The notes: generated from the letters alone by a model not told the origin. 64,000 bases of DNA from CAVWTN01 sp963757945 (GCA_963757945.1 CAVWTN010000001.1:62001-126000), one strand, 5' to 3'; shown: positions 43,836 through 52,859, numbered from the stretch's first letter. Numbers and translations: made by a program.

Positions 43836-44500
43836 TCAAGATCGCTCCTTCGCTCCTCTCGGCGGATTTCAGCCGGATCGCTTCGGAGATCGCGCTGGTC
43901 GAAGAGGCCGGTGCCGACTACCTGCACATCGACGTCATGGACGGGCGGTTCGTGCCGAACCTGACGTGGGGGCCGAAGATCGTCGGCGACCTGCGCAAAC
44001 TCTCGCCGCTGCCGTTCGACGCACATCTGATGATCGTCGAGCCCGAGCGTTACATCGACGACTTTCGCAAGGCCGGCTGCGACATCATCACGATCCATCT
44101 CGAAGCGACGGTCCATATCCAGCGCCATTTGAGCTACATCCGCTCGGTCGGGGCGAAGGCGGGGGTCTCGCTGAACCCCTCCACGCCCGTCGCGCTGCTG
44201 CAGGACGTGATCGAGGATTGCGATCTGATCCTGATCATGAGCGTGAACCCGGGGTTCGGCGGCCAAGCGTTCATTCCGAACGCCTTGCGCAAGATCGCCG
44301 AAGCGCGCGAACTGATCGACGAGCGCAACCCGGCATGCGAGCTCGAAGTCGACGGCGGCGTCGGCCGCTCGAACATCGCGGCCGTCGCGCAAGCGGGCGC
44401 CGACGTCATCGTCATGGGTTCGAGCATCTTCGGTGCGCGCGATCCCGCGGCCGAACTGCGCGCGCTGCGCGAGCAGAGCCTCCCGGCGGGCACGCACTGA
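43832..44500 (+). CDS. rpe: Ribulose-phosphate 3-epimerase
   Basis: Interconverts ribulose-5-phosphate and xylulose-5-phosphate, 222 aa. The TIM-barrel motifs are all present: KIAPSLLSADFSRIASEI, DYLHIDVMDGRFVPNLTWGP, FDAHLMIVEPERYIDDF, ITIHLEATVHIQRHLSYI, VNPGFGGQAFIPNALRKI and VDGGVGRSNIAAVAQAGADV, with the catalytic aspartates in strands 2 and 7. It completes the pentose-phosphate set found at 17-27 kb. The GTG start overlaps the PASTA gene stop. Confidence 0.96.
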   Translation: MIKIAPSLLSADFSRIASEIALVEEAGADYLHIDVMDGRFVPNLTWGPKIVGDLRKLSPLPFDAHLMIVEPERYIDDFRKAGCDIITIHLEATVHIQRHLSYIRSVGAKAGVSLNPSTPVALLQDVIEDCDLILIMSVNPGFGGQAFIPNALRKIAEARELIDERNPACELEVDGGVGRSNIAAVAQAGADVIVMGSSIFGARDPAAELRALREQSLPAGTH

Positions 44501-45510
44501 GCGCACCCTCTGGGTCGGAGGAGGAGCTCGTCACGGCGATCCGCCGCATCGTCGAGACCCCGGGCGGCTCACCGGCGGCGCGCGCGATCGAGCTTGGGAT
44601 CGGGGACGATGCGGCGGCCTGGCAGCCGTCCCGTTCGCGCCTCTGTGTGATCACGACCGACGCCCTGGTGGACCGCGTCCATTTCGATGCGCGGCGGATG
44701 ACGGCGGGCGAGATCGGGCATCGCGCGATGGCGGCGAACTTGAGCGACATCGCCGCGATGGGCGCGCGGCCGGTCCTTGCGACCGTGGCGCTCGCGCTCG
44801 CCGGCGAGAGCGAAGCATGGGTCGTCGAGCTGTATGCCGGGATGCAGGCGCTCGCGGCGCGGCACGGCACGCGCATCGTGGGCGGCGATCTCGTGCGTTC
44901 GCCCGTGCTGACGCTTTCGCTGACGCTCGTCGGCGAGGTGGCGCGAACCCGCCTGCGGCGCCGCGACGGCGGGCGTGCGGGCGACGTGCTGGCGGTGACC
45001 GGGCCGCTGGGTGCGAGTCGCGCCGGCCTGGAACTTGAACGGCGCGAGCTTACGGTCTCGCCGGAAGCCGCAAGCGCCGCCCGGCGCAGCTTTCGCGCGC
45101 CCGAGCCGCGCGTCGCCGAAGGGCGCTGGCTCGCGGCTTCGCGCTACGTGCATGCGATGATGGATGCCTCCGATGGGCTCTCCACGGATCTGACCAGGCT
45201 GGCGCGAGCCTGCGGCCTGGCTGCGGTGCTCGACGACGTGCCGCTCGCGCCGTGCCTCCCCGAGATCGCGGGCGCCGCGGGCGCGGACGCGCGCGCGTGG
45301 GCGCTGCACGGCGGCGAGGATTTCGAGCTCCTGGTCGCCGTCGCTCCGCGCGCGTTCGGCCACCTCGCGGCGCGGTATCGCGTGCGGTTCGGCCGGGAAT
45401 TGCTGCCGATCGGGCGGCTGGAACCGGGCCGGGGCCTGCACGAAAACGGCGGCCTCGAGATCGAGGCCGCCGGGTACGATCACTTCCGCGAGGCCGCCGC
45501 CCCGCGATGA
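44497..45510 (+). CDS. thiL: Thiamine-monophosphate kinase
   Basis: Makes thiamine diphosphate from the monophosphate and ATP, about 337 aa. Motifs are IELGIGDDAAAWQPSRSRLC, VITTDALVDRVHFDARRMTA, GHRAMAANLSDIAAMGARP, IVGGDLVRSPVLTLSLTLVG, MMDASDGLSTDLTRLARACG and GEDFELLVAV. No ATG, GTG or TTG fits the N-terminus. The only candidate that includes the expected first helix (EEELVTAIRRI) is a CTG overlapping the rpe stop as CTGA, so the start is tentative. Confidence 0.92.
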   Translation: MSAPSGSEEELVTAIRRIVETPGGSPAARAIELGIGDDAAAWQPSRSRLCVITTDALVDRVHFDARRMTAGEIGHRAMAANLSDIAAMGARPVLATVALALAGESEAWVVELYAGMQALAARHGTRIVGGDLVRSPVLTLSLTLVGEVARTRLRRRDGGRAGDVLAVTGPLGASRAGLELERRELTVSPEAASAARRSFRAPEPRVAEGRWLAASRYVHAMMDASDGLSTDLTRLARACGLAAVLDDVPLAPCLPEIAGAAGADARAWALHGGEDFELLVAVAPRAFGHLAARYRVRFGRELLPIGRLEPGRGLHENGGLEIEAAGYDHFREAAAPR

Positions 45511-45514
45511 GCCG

Positions 45515-45706
45515 TCAGCCCGCCCGCTTGACTCGCTTGGAGCGCAGGCATTGCGTGCAGACCCGCGCGGTCTTATGCGTCCCGCGATCGTCGATGCGCA
45601 CCGGCTGCAAATTCGGCAGCCAGCGGCGCTTGGTCTTGTTCATCGCGTGGCTGACGTTGTTGCCGGCCATCGGTCCCTTGCCGCACACGTCGCAGCGCTT
45701 CGCCAT
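45515..45706 (-). CDS. rpmB: 50S ribosomal protein L28
   Basis: Large-subunit ribosomal protein, 63 aa. The zinc-binding (C+) form is indicated by CDVCGKGP at the start and CTQCLRSKRV near the end. GNNVSHAMNKTKRRWLPNLQ is the L28 signature. It is encoded against the surrounding plus-strand run, 4 bases from the end of thiL, with its promoter in the 102-base gap shared with the FakA-like gene. Confidence 0.97.
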   Translation of the reverse strand: MAKRCDVCGKGPMAGNNVSHAMNKTKRRWLPNLQPVRIDDRGTHKTARVCTQCLRSKRVKRAG

Positions 45707-45808
45707 GGTAAAGACACCCTTTCCTCTACAAGAACCTCAAGACTCTACCATGGCGGCGGCTCGGGCGCAACGACCCCGTTCTGCTTTGTGCCCTCGCGAG
45801 GCGCCGGA

Positions 45809-47500
45809 ATGCGCAGCTTGACCGAGAGCGCGACCCTTCCCGATCCGTGGAAGGTAGGATCAGGGGGGTTTCCGCAAGGGAATCTCGCAATTACCTCGGC
45901 TGTGGATGTGACTGCCCTCGACGGGCGGGGGTTCGGCCGGTTCGTCGTCGCCGGGACGTACTTCCTTCGGAAGTATCGCGGCGTCCTGAACGACCTGAAC
46001 GTATTTCCCGTGCCCGACGGCGATACCGGTTCGAACATGTACCTCACGTTGCGTTCGGCGCTGACGGAGGTCTCACGCAAGCACAGCACCGACCTCGCCG
46101 AGGTTGCGGCGGCGGCTGCGCACGGGAGCCTGCTCGGCGCCCGCGGCAACTCGGGCGTCATCCTCTCGCAGATGCTGCGGGGCTTCGCGCACAACGTTCG
46201 CCACCGTGAATCCATCGATACGCTCGATCTGGCGCTGGCGATGCGCGAGGCCGTCGGCTCGGCGCGCGCGGCGCTGATGAAGCCCGTCGAGGGCACGATC
46301 ATCAGCGTCGCGTCGGCCGCCGCCGATTCGGCCTATACGCTCGCGCAGCGCGAGACGGACTTCTATCGTCTCACGAGCGGCGTCGTGCGAGCCGCGGCCG
46401 ATGCGCTGGAACGCACGCCCGAGCAGCTCCAAGTGCTCAAGGACGCGGGCGTCGTCGATTCGGGCGGCGCCGGCTTCGTGTACCTGCTCGAGGGGATCCT
46501 GCGTTTCTTGCCCGATTCGAAGAGCCGCGCGACGGCGTTTCCGCGGCGTCCCTCGCGACAGAAGGTGTTCACGTCGAATCAGGTCGTCTCGGGGAACAAG
46601 TTCTGTACCGAATTCGTCCTCGAGGACGCGACGATCGACCAGCATCCGCTGCGCGATCTGCTCGCCGAGCGCGGCGACTCGCTGCTCGTCGTGGGCTCGA
46701 AACCGACCCTGAAGGTGCACATCCATACGAGCGATCCCTCCGCCGTCAAGGCGCTGGCGGGCGGATACGGCCGTTTGACGCGCGAGAAGGTCGAGGACAT
46801 GGAGCGCCAGCACAACGTGCTGATCGTCGGCACGCCGGTGAAACCGTTCTCGGTCGTCGCCGTCGTTTCGGGTAAGGGCTTCGCCGATATCGCGCGCGAA
46901 CTCGGCGCGGAAGTCGCGATCGTCGCGAAGGACGCGAACCCGAGCGTGCGGGAGCTCATCGTCGGCATCAATTCGAGTCTGGCCCGGCGCGTGTACGTGC
47001 TCGCGAACGATCCGAACGTCGCGCTCGCGGCGGAAGAGGCGGCCAAGCTGTCCGATCGCGAGGTGGTCGTCGTGCCCACGCGTGACGTTCCGAGCGGACT
47101 CGCCGTGCAACTCGGCCTGGCGAATGCCGACGTGACGGATCTTCCTGCACTCGAGCCGCTGCTCGCCGCGACGGCGCACCTGAGCGTCGCGCAGGCGTTC
47201 TATGCGGGCAAGGACTCGATGCTCGGCGGCGTCGCGCTCAAGCGCGGCTCGCCCGCCGTCACGATCGAGGGGAAGCTGCACGGCGCGCCGACGCTCGACG
47301 CGGTCGTGGAACTAGCGGTGCGGGAGCTGTCTCGCCCCGGCGGCGCGGGCCTGGCGACGCTCTATTACGGCGAGGGCCAGAAAGAACGCGACGTTCGCTC
47401 GCTCGTCGCGAAGCTCTCGGAGATCTTCCCCGAGCTCGACATCGAGTATTATTACGGCGGGCAGCGTTCGAGCGAGTACGTGATTGCGTTCGAGCGCTGA
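45809..47500 (+). CDS. fakA: DAK1/DegV-like kinase, fatty-acid kinase subunit (FakA/YloV type)
   Basis: ATP-binding subunit that phosphorylates fatty acids held by a DegV/FakB partner; a DegV-family gene lies 1 kb downstream. The DhaL-type domain begins GRGFGRFVVAGTYFLRKYRG, then LNVFPVPDGDTGSNMYLTL with the metal-binding aspartates, AHGSLLGARGNSGVILSQML, MKPVEGTIISVASAAADSA and DAGVVDSGGAGFVYLLEGIL. The C-terminal half (KFCTEFVLEDATIDQHPLR onward) is the DAK1-like region. From the ATG at 45809 (GAGG seven bases upstream) it is 563 aa, close to the 550 typical; a GTG at 45902 is the alternative. Confidence 0.92.
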   Translation: MRSLTESATLPDPWKVGSGGFPQGNLAITSAVDVTALDGRGFGRFVVAGTYFLRKYRGVLNDLNVFPVPDGDTGSNMYLTLRSALTEVSRKHSTDLAEVAAAAAHGSLLGARGNSGVILSQMLRGFAHNVRHRESIDTLDLALAMREAVGSARAALMKPVEGTIISVASAAADSAYTLAQRETDFYRLTSGVVRAAADALERTPEQLQVLKDAGVVDSGGAGFVYLLEGILRFLPDSKSRATAFPRRPSRQKVFTSNQVVSGNKFCTEFVLEDATIDQHPLRDLLAERGDSLLVVGSKPTLKVHIHTSDPSAVKALAGGYGRLTREKVEDMERQHNVLIVGTPVKPFSVVAVVSGKGFADIARELGAEVAIVAKDANPSVRELIVGINSSLARRVYVLANDPNVALAAEEAAKLSDREVVVVPTRDVPSGLAVQLGLANADVTDLPALEPLLAATAHLSVAQAFYAGKDSMLGGVALKRGSPAVTIEGKLHGAPTLDAVVELAVRELSRPGGAGLATLYYGEGQKERDVRSLVAKLSEIFPELDIEYYYGGQRSSEYVIAFER

Positions 47501-48521
47501 AAGTCGCCGCCCCCGCATCGCAATCGATGCGATGGGCGGGGACCACGCGCCCAAGGAGATCGTGCTCGGCACGCTCTTGGCCGCGGAATCGGGGGAACTC
47601 GACGTGCTGCTCGTCGGCGACGAGCGGCGCTTGCGGCCGCTCGTGCCGGCGCGCAACAAGCACGTGACGATCGTCCACGCACCCAAGGAGATCGCGATGG
47701 ACGCAAGCCCGTCGCAGGCGCTGCGCGGGGCCGACGAGACGAGCCTGGGCATCGCGGTCAACCTCGTGCGGGACGGCGCCGCGGACGCCGTCGTCTCCGC
47801 CGGCAACAGCGGTGCGTTCCTGGCCGTCGCGCTCGTTCGCCTGCGCACGATCGCGGGGATCGCGCGCCCCGCGATCGCGGCCGTCTTGCCCGCCCAGGGC
47901 GGGCCGATCGTGATCCTCGATGCAGGTGCGAACGTCGATTGCCGCCCCGAGTGGCTCGTGCAGTTCGGCGTGATGGGCAGCGCGTACGCGCACGGCGTCC
48001 TGGGCATCGCGGAACCGAAGGTCGGCATCATCTCGGTCGGCGAGGAGCGCGTCAAAGGGAACGCGCAGGTGATCGAGGCGGCGACGGGCCTCGATCGCGC
48101 ACCGGTCAGGTTCGTCGGCAACGTCGAGGGCAAAGACGTCTTCGCGCGGGTCGCGGACGTGTTCGTGACCGACGGCTTCGTCGGGAACGTGATGCTGAAG
48201 TTGAGCGAAGGCTTGGCCGGCTTCGTCAGCGAGGTGCTCGTCGACGAGTTGCGTTCGGGTTCGCCGCTGACGAAAGCGGGCGCGTTCCTCGCGAAGCCCG
48301 CGCTGCGCCGCGTGCGCCGGAAACTCGATTACGACACCTATGGCGGCGCGCCGCTGCTCGGTCTGCGCGGGAATTGCATCGTCGCGCACGGCCGCGCGAA
48401 TCGCCGTGCGATGTGCAGCGCGATCTTCGCCGCCGCGTCGGCCGTGCGCGAGGATGTCGTGGGGCAAATCGAGCAACTTCTCTCGCGCACCGAGGCGCCC
48501 AATCTCAAAGCCGCTCCTTGA
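47484..48521 (+). CDS. plsX: Phosphate acyltransferase PlsX
   Basis: Converts acyl-ACP to acyl-phosphate for phospholipid synthesis, 345 aa. Motifs are IAIDAMGGDHAPKEIVLGTL near the start, DAVVSAGNSGAFLAVALVRL, VILDAGANVDCRPEWLVQFG, NVEGKDVFARVADVFVTDGF with VGNVMLKLSEG, and GGAPLLGLRGNCIVAHGRAN. A TTG start overlaps the preceding gene by 17 bases. Together with the FakA-like protein and PlsC it forms the acyl-phosphate route to phosphatidate (PlsY is not in the window). Confidence 0.96.
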   Translation: MRSSAESRRPRIAIDAMGGDHAPKEIVLGTLLAAESGELDVLLVGDERRLRPLVPARNKHVTIVHAPKEIAMDASPSQALRGADETSLGIAVNLVRDGAADAVVSAGNSGAFLAVALVRLRTIAGIARPAIAAVLPAQGGPIVILDAGANVDCRPEWLVQFGVMGSAYAHGVLGIAEPKVGIISVGEERVKGNAQVIEAATGLDRAPVRFVGNVEGKDVFARVADVFVTDGFVGNVMLKLSEGLAGFVSEVLVDELRSGSPLTKAGAFLAKPALRRVRRKLDYDTYGGAPLLGLRGNCIVAHGRANRRAMCSAIFAAASAVREDVVGQIEQLLSRTEAPNLKAAP

Positions 48522-48555
48522 CGCTGCAGGGCGCCGGGCGCCGGGAGTATCTGCG

Positions 48556-49419
48556 ATGGCTCAACCCCAAGTAGCGATCGTCACCGATAGCACGTCGGAT
48601 CTCGAGCCCGCCTACGCCGCGACGCTCGGGATCGACGTCGTTCCGCTCTACGTGCTCTTCGGCGATAAGCAGTACCGCGACTACTTGGATCTCTCGCGCC
48701 GCGACTTCTATGCGAAGTTCGCCGCGGAGAGCATCTTGCCGACGACCTCGCAGCCCACCGCGCAGGCGTTCGCGGACGCCTTCCGGCCGCACGTCGAGGC
48801 CGGAGCGCCGATCGTCTGCATCGCCGTATCGACGGGGCTCTCCGGCACGCTCAACGCCGCGAGCGCGGGTGCGGCCCAGTTTCCCGGCGCGAAGATCGCG
48901 CTCTTCGATTCGCGCTCGGCCAGCGGCGGGCTCGGACTCTACGCGCGGCATGCGGCGGAGCTCGCGCGCGGCGGCGCGAGCTTCGAAGAGATCGTCGCCT
49001 CGATCGAGCGCATGCGCGAGACGCAATACATGAACGTGACGATCCCCGATCTCACGCATACGGTGCGAACGGGTCGCATCAGCCGCGCGCAAGCGTTCAT
49101 CGGCGGCCTGCTCAAGATCGTTCCGGTGCTGCGCCTGGGCAAGCTCGACGGCAAGGTCGAAGAGGAAGCGCGCGTGCGGACGTTCGCGCGCGCGCAGGAG
49201 ACGATGATCGCGAATGCGGTCGAGCACAGCGGCGTTGCGGCGAACGCGCGCATCAGCGTGGTCCACACGAATGCCCCGGCGCTCGGCGCGGCGGTCGCGG
49301 AGAAGATCCGTGCTCGGCTCCCGGTCGCGCCGAAGGTGTTGGAGGTCGTCGAAGCGGGCCCCGTGATCGCCGTCCACGTCGGCCAAGGCGCGCTCGCGAT
49401 CTTCACGTTTCCGGGATGA
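48556..49419 (+). CDS. DegV-family fatty-acid-binding protein
   Basis: A 287-aa protein of the DegV/FakB family, which binds a fatty acid and presents it to FakA. It opens VAIVTDSTSDLEPAYAATLG, with TSQPTAQAFADAF, then VSTGLSGTLNAASAGAAQF, the ligand-binding block DSRSASGGLGLYARHA, and HTVRTGRISRAQAFIGGLLK with IVPVLRLGKLDGKV. The ATG at 48556 has GGGAG upstream and gives the right N-terminus. Its proximity to the FakA-like gene supports a functional FakAB pair. Confidence 0.93.
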   Translation: MAQPQVAIVTDSTSDLEPAYAATLGIDVVPLYVLFGDKQYRDYLDLSRRDFYAKFAAESILPTTSQPTAQAFADAFRPHVEAGAPIVCIAVSTGLSGTLNAASAGAAQFPGAKIALFDSRSASGGLGLYARHAAELARGGASFEEIVASIERMRETQYMNVTIPDLTHTVRTGRISRAQAFIGGLLKIVPVLRLGKLDGKVEEEARVRTFARAQETMIANAVEHSGVAANARISVVHTNAPALGAAVAEKIRARLPVAPKVLEVVEAGPVIAVHVGQGALAIFTFPG

Positions 49420-50582
49420 CGCCGGCCCCCGGGCGCGAGCTCGCTACGGGGCCCGGTCTGTACGTCCATCTGCCGTTCTGCCCGTACCTGTGCCCCTATT
49501 GCGATTTCGCGAAATGGCCCTTGCGGCGCAGCAGCGCGGCGCGTTATCTGCTCGCGCTCGAAGCGCAGATCGCCGCGGCGCCGCCTCTCCGAGCGCAGAC
49601 GCTGTTCTTCGGCGGGGGCACGCCGAACACGTATGCGCCCGCCGCGCTCGGCGCACTCGTCGCGCGCTTGCGCGAGCGTTTCGCGCTCCCCGCCGCGGCC
49701 GAGATCTCCGTCGAGGTCAACCCGGATCTCGCGCTGTGCGAAGGCTTCGAGACCTACACCGCGGCCGGGATCAACCGGCTCTCGATCGGCGTGCAGTCCT
49801 TCGATGCCGCCGAACTCGCGCGCTTGGGGCGGCGCCACCGGCCGGGCGATGCGGCCGACGTCGTGCGCCGTGCGCGCGCGGCGGGATTCACGGATATCTC
49901 GATCGATCTGATCTTCGCCGTTCCCGGGCAGACGCTCGCATCGTGGCGCCGGACGCTCGAGGCCGCACTCGCCCTCGACGTGCCGCATCTTTCGACCTAC
50001 GGGCTGACGATCGAAGACGGCACGCGGTTTGCCGCGTGGCACGCGCGCGAACCGCACGCGTTCCCGGGCGACGAGACGGACGCGGAATGTTACGGCATGG
50101 CCATCGACGTGCTCGAAGCGGCCGGGTACGAGCAGTACGAACTCAGCAATTTTGCGAAGCCCGGATTTCGCTGCCGGCACAACGCGAACTATTGGGCGAA
50201 CGGCGAGTATCTGGGACTCGGCGTCGGCGCGGCCTCCTATCGGGGCGGAGAGCGGCGCACGACGACGCGAGATCTCGAGCGGTACTGCACGGCGGCGCTG
50301 GCGGGCGAAACGGTGCCGGCGGATGCCGAGCGTCTGGAGGGCGCGGCGCTCGCCGGCGAGGCCGCGATGCTTGCGTTGCGGACGCGCGAGGGGGTAGACT
50401 TCGCTGCGTTTGCGGAACGATATGGCGTGGACTTTCCTAGGCAGTACGCGCGCGAACTCGAGCGCCTCGTCGCTGACGGCCTGATCGTGCCGAGCGCAAC
50501 GCATGCGGCCCTGACTCTGCGCGGCCGCTTTCTCGCGAACGACGTCTGCGCCGCGTTCCTGGGGCCGGTCGCCGGACCGTGA
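49416..50582 (+). CDS. hemW: Radical SAM heme chaperone HemW-like protein
   Basis: A 388-aa radical SAM protein of the HemW group, once annotated as oxygen-independent coproporphyrinogen oxidase. The [4Fe-4S] motif CPYLCPYCDF (CxxxCxxC) follows LYVHLPF near residue 20. FFGGGTPNTYAPAALGALVA, EVNPD, GINRLSIGVQSFDAAELARL and SIDLIFAVPGQTLASWRRTL follow, and the C-terminal HemW domain includes YELSNFAKPGFRCRHNANYW. True coproporphyrinogen oxidases carry an extra N-terminal cysteine-containing region that is absent here. ATGA and GTGA overlaps couple it to its neighbours. Confidence 0.93.
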   Translation: MTPAPGRELATGPGLYVHLPFCPYLCPYCDFAKWPLRRSSAARYLLALEAQIAAAPPLRAQTLFFGGGTPNTYAPAALGALVARLRERFALPAAAEISVEVNPDLALCEGFETYTAAGINRLSIGVQSFDAAELARLGRRHRPGDAADVVRRARAAGFTDISIDLIFAVPGQTLASWRRTLEAALALDVPHLSTYGLTIEDGTRFAAWHAREPHAFPGDETDAECYGMAIDVLEAAGYEQYELSNFAKPGFRCRHNANYWANGEYLGLGVGAASYRGGERRTTTRDLERYCTAALAGETVPADAERLEGAALAGEAAMLALRTREGVDFAAFAERYGVDFPRQYARELERLVADGLIVPSATHAALTLRGRFLANDVCAAFLGPVAGP

Positions 50583-51667
50583 GAACCTCTTCGATCCTGC
50601 GGTTGGTGTTCGCCGTCGTGTTCGCGACGACGGGCTTCCTGCTCGGCCACGAAGCGTTCTTGCACTTGATCTCGCTGCATGTCGCAAGCGAAGGCTGGCT
50701 GATCGCGCTCACGATCGGGGTCCCCGTCGTCGGCGCCCTGATCGGCGTGTTCCTCGCGCCGCTCGCGCAAGTGATCTTCGAGCGCCAGCTCGCACAAGTC
50801 GAGGAGGCGGTCGAAAGCCTCGCGCCCGGTCAGATCGCGGGCGGCGCCGTCGGCCTGATCGCGGGGCTCATCGTCGCATGGCTCGTGAAGAGCGTGCTCT
50901 TCGAGTTCGTCACGAACGCGGGGCGTGCGGGGAGCTACATCGCGATCGTCCTCTATCTGCTTTTCAGCCTGTTCGCGGCGTACTTGGGTGCGCGCGTCGG
51001 TGCGAAGCAGACGATCCCGGCGCTCGGCATGGGCGCTGGGCGCCCCGGGGCCTCCGGCGCAACACCGAAGATCATCGACACCTCCGTGATCGTCGACGGT
51101 CGCATTTTGGAGATCGCGGCAAGCGGCTTTCTCGACGGTCCGCTCATTTTGCCGCGCTTCGTGTTGCGCGAGTTGCACTTGATCGCGGACTCGACCGATT
51201 CGATGAAGCGCTCGCGCGGGCGGCGCGGGCTCGAAGTGCTCGCCAAGCTCCAGGAGGTCGCGACGCTGGAGATCAGCGAGCGGGATTACGACGACGTGGG
51301 CGGGGCCGTCGATGCCAAGCTCGTGCGGCTTGCGATCGAGCGCGGCGGGAAGATCGTCACGAACGACTACAACCTCAATCGCGTCGCGCACGTGGAAGGC
51401 GTCGCGGTGCTCAACATCAACGAACTCGCCAACGCCGTCAAGCCCGTCGTGCTGCCGGGGGAAGAGATGCACGTGGCGATCGTGCGCGACGGCAAGGAAT
51501 CGCACCAAGGCGTGGGCTACCTCGAAGACGGGACGATGATCGTGGTCGAGAACGGCCGCCGCTTGATGGGAGAAGAAGTCGACGTGCAAGTCACGAGCGT
51601 GTTGCAAACAGCCGCGGGCCGCATGATCTTTGCGAAGCCCAAGCGCTCGGCGGCACCGCGCGCGTGA
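50579..51667 (+). CDS. Membrane PIN/TRAM-domain protein, YacL type
   Basis: A 362-aa protein with four hydrophobic N-terminal segments (about 1-140), a PIN nuclease domain (about 160-285) and a C-terminal TRAM domain (about 295-350). The PIN domain carries KIIDTSVIVDGRILEIAASG, FVLRELHLIADSTDSMKRSR, and IVTNDYNLNRVAHVEGVAVL with the acidic residues in place. The TRAM part includes LPGEEMHVAIVRDGKESHQG, then VGYLEDGTMIVVENGRRLMG. This is the YacL family, which lies before ispD in Bacillota too. The role is probably RNA cleavage at the membrane. Confidence 0.92.
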   Translation: MRTSSILRLVFAVVFATTGFLLGHEAFLHLISLHVASEGWLIALTIGVPVVGALIGVFLAPLAQVIFERQLAQVEEAVESLAPGQIAGGAVGLIAGLIVAWLVKSVLFEFVTNAGRAGSYIAIVLYLLFSLFAAYLGARVGAKQTIPALGMGAGRPGASGATPKIIDTSVIVDGRILEIAASGFLDGPLILPRFVLRELHLIADSTDSMKRSRGRRGLEVLAKLQEVATLEISERDYDDVGGAVDAKLVRLAIERGGKIVTNDYNLNRVAHVEGVAVLNINELANAVKPVVLPGEEMHVAIVRDGKESHQGVGYLEDGTMIVVENGRRLMGEEVDVQVTSVLQTAAGRMIFAKPKRSAAPRA

Positions 51668-52374
51668 GCGATCGCGCGGCTTTGCGCTGGGGCGCGATCG
51701 TCGTCGCGGCGGGCCGCGGAACGCGCTTCGGCGAGCCCAAGCAATTCATCGAGCTCGCCGGAAGGCCGATGGTCGCGTGGTCGCTCGCGACCTTCGCCGC
51801 GCTCGAGGGCGTCGAAGAACTCGTCGTGACCGCGGAGGCGGATTCGCTCGAGGCGATGCGCGCGGTGCTTGCGCGCTATGCGCCGCGCGTGGCGGGGCGC
51901 GTCGTGCTCGGCGGCGCGACGCGGCAGCACAGCGTGCGCAACGCGCTCGCCGCGCTCTCGCCGGCGCTCGACGCCGCCTTCGTGCATGACGGCGCGCGTC
52001 CGCTCGTCGCCGCCGCGGACGTGCTCGCGGGGATGGCCGCGGTCGCTCCGGGCCGCGGCGCGTTGCTCGCGGTGCCCGTCGTCGACACGATCAAGGTCGT
52101 CGCCCGCGGCGGCCGGCGCGTGGAGCGCACGCTGGAGCGGGAGACGCTCTGGGCCGCCCAAACGCCGCAATTCGCGCTGCTCGCGGACCTGCGGCGCGCT
52201 CACGGAGCGGCGCTCGACGACGGCGCGACCGACGACGCGGCCCTGCTCGAAGCCGCCGGAATCGAAGTGGTCGTCGTGCCGGCGAGCGCGGAGAATTTCA
52301 AGGTGACGCTCCCGGCCGATCGCGCGCGGGCGGAAGTCCTGCTCGCGCGGGGCGCGGGGGAGGCCGTGCGATGA
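51664..52374 (+). CDS. ispD: 2-C-methyl-D-erythritol 4-phosphate cytidylyltransferase
   Basis: Third step of the MEP isoprenoid pathway, 236 aa. The nucleotide-binding motif is GAIVVAAGRGTRFGEPKQFI (residues 10-29), followed by GGATRQHSVRNALAAL, VHDGARPLV, and ETLWAAQTPQFALLADLRRA with ATDDAALLE near the end. The GTG start overlaps the upstream stop by four bases; ispF follows with an ATGA overlap. Confidence 0.95.
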   Translation: MSDRAALRWGAIVVAAGRGTRFGEPKQFIELAGRPMVAWSLATFAALEGVEELVVTAEADSLEAMRAVLARYAPRVAGRVVLGGATRQHSVRNALAALSPALDAAFVHDGARPLVAAADVLAGMAAVAPGRGALLAVPVVDTIKVVARGGRRVERTLERETLWAAQTPQFALLADLRRAHGAALDDGATDDAALLEAAGIEVVVVPASAENFKVTLPADRARAEVLLARGAGEAVR

Positions 52375-52859
52375 CGCTTGCGCCGTTCCGCATCGGACAT
52401 GGCTTCGACGCGCACCGGCTCGTGCCGGACCGGCCGTTCATCCTGGGCGGCGTCACGATCCCCTTCGAGCGCGGCCCGTTGGGACACTCGGATGCCGACG
52501 TTCTCGCGCACGCCGTTTCGGACGCGATCCTGGGGGCCTGCGCGCTCGGCGATCTCGGCGCGCACTTTCCCGACAGCGATCCGCGCTGGAAAGGCGCGGA
52601 TTCGCTTGCGTTGCTCGCGGATTGCGTGCGCCTGGCCCGCGAGGCCGGGTACGAGATCGCCAACCTCGATGCGACCGTCGTCGTGCAGGCGCCCAAGCTC
52701 GCCCCGCACCTCGCCGCGATCCGGGCCACAATCGCCGCGACGGTCGGGCTCGCCGAGCAGGCCGTCAGCGTGAAAGCGAAAACGAGCGAGGGGATGGGCT
52801 ACACGGGCGACGGGAGCGGGATCGCGGCGTACGCCGTCGCGCTCGTGACGGCACGCTGA
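52371..52859 (+). CDS. ispF: 2-C-methyl-D-erythritol 2,4-cyclodiphosphate synthase
   Basis: Cyclises CDP-methylerythritol 2-phosphate in the MEP pathway, 162 aa, the usual length. Motifs are RIGHGFDAHRL with the zinc-binding Asp/His, LGHSDADVLAHAVSDAILGA, GDLGAHFPDSDPRWKGADS and KAKTSEGMGYTGDGSGIAAY. It is coupled to ispD and directly precedes the orphan anticodon-binding-domain gene. Confidence 0.96.
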   Translation: MTLAPFRIGHGFDAHRLVPDRPFILGGVTIPFERGPLGHSDADVLAHAVSDAILGACALGDLGAHFPDSDPRWKGADSLALLADCVRLAREAGYEIANLDATVVVQAPKLAPHLAAIRATIAATVGLAEQAVSVKAKTSEGMGYTGDGSGIAAYAVALVTAR

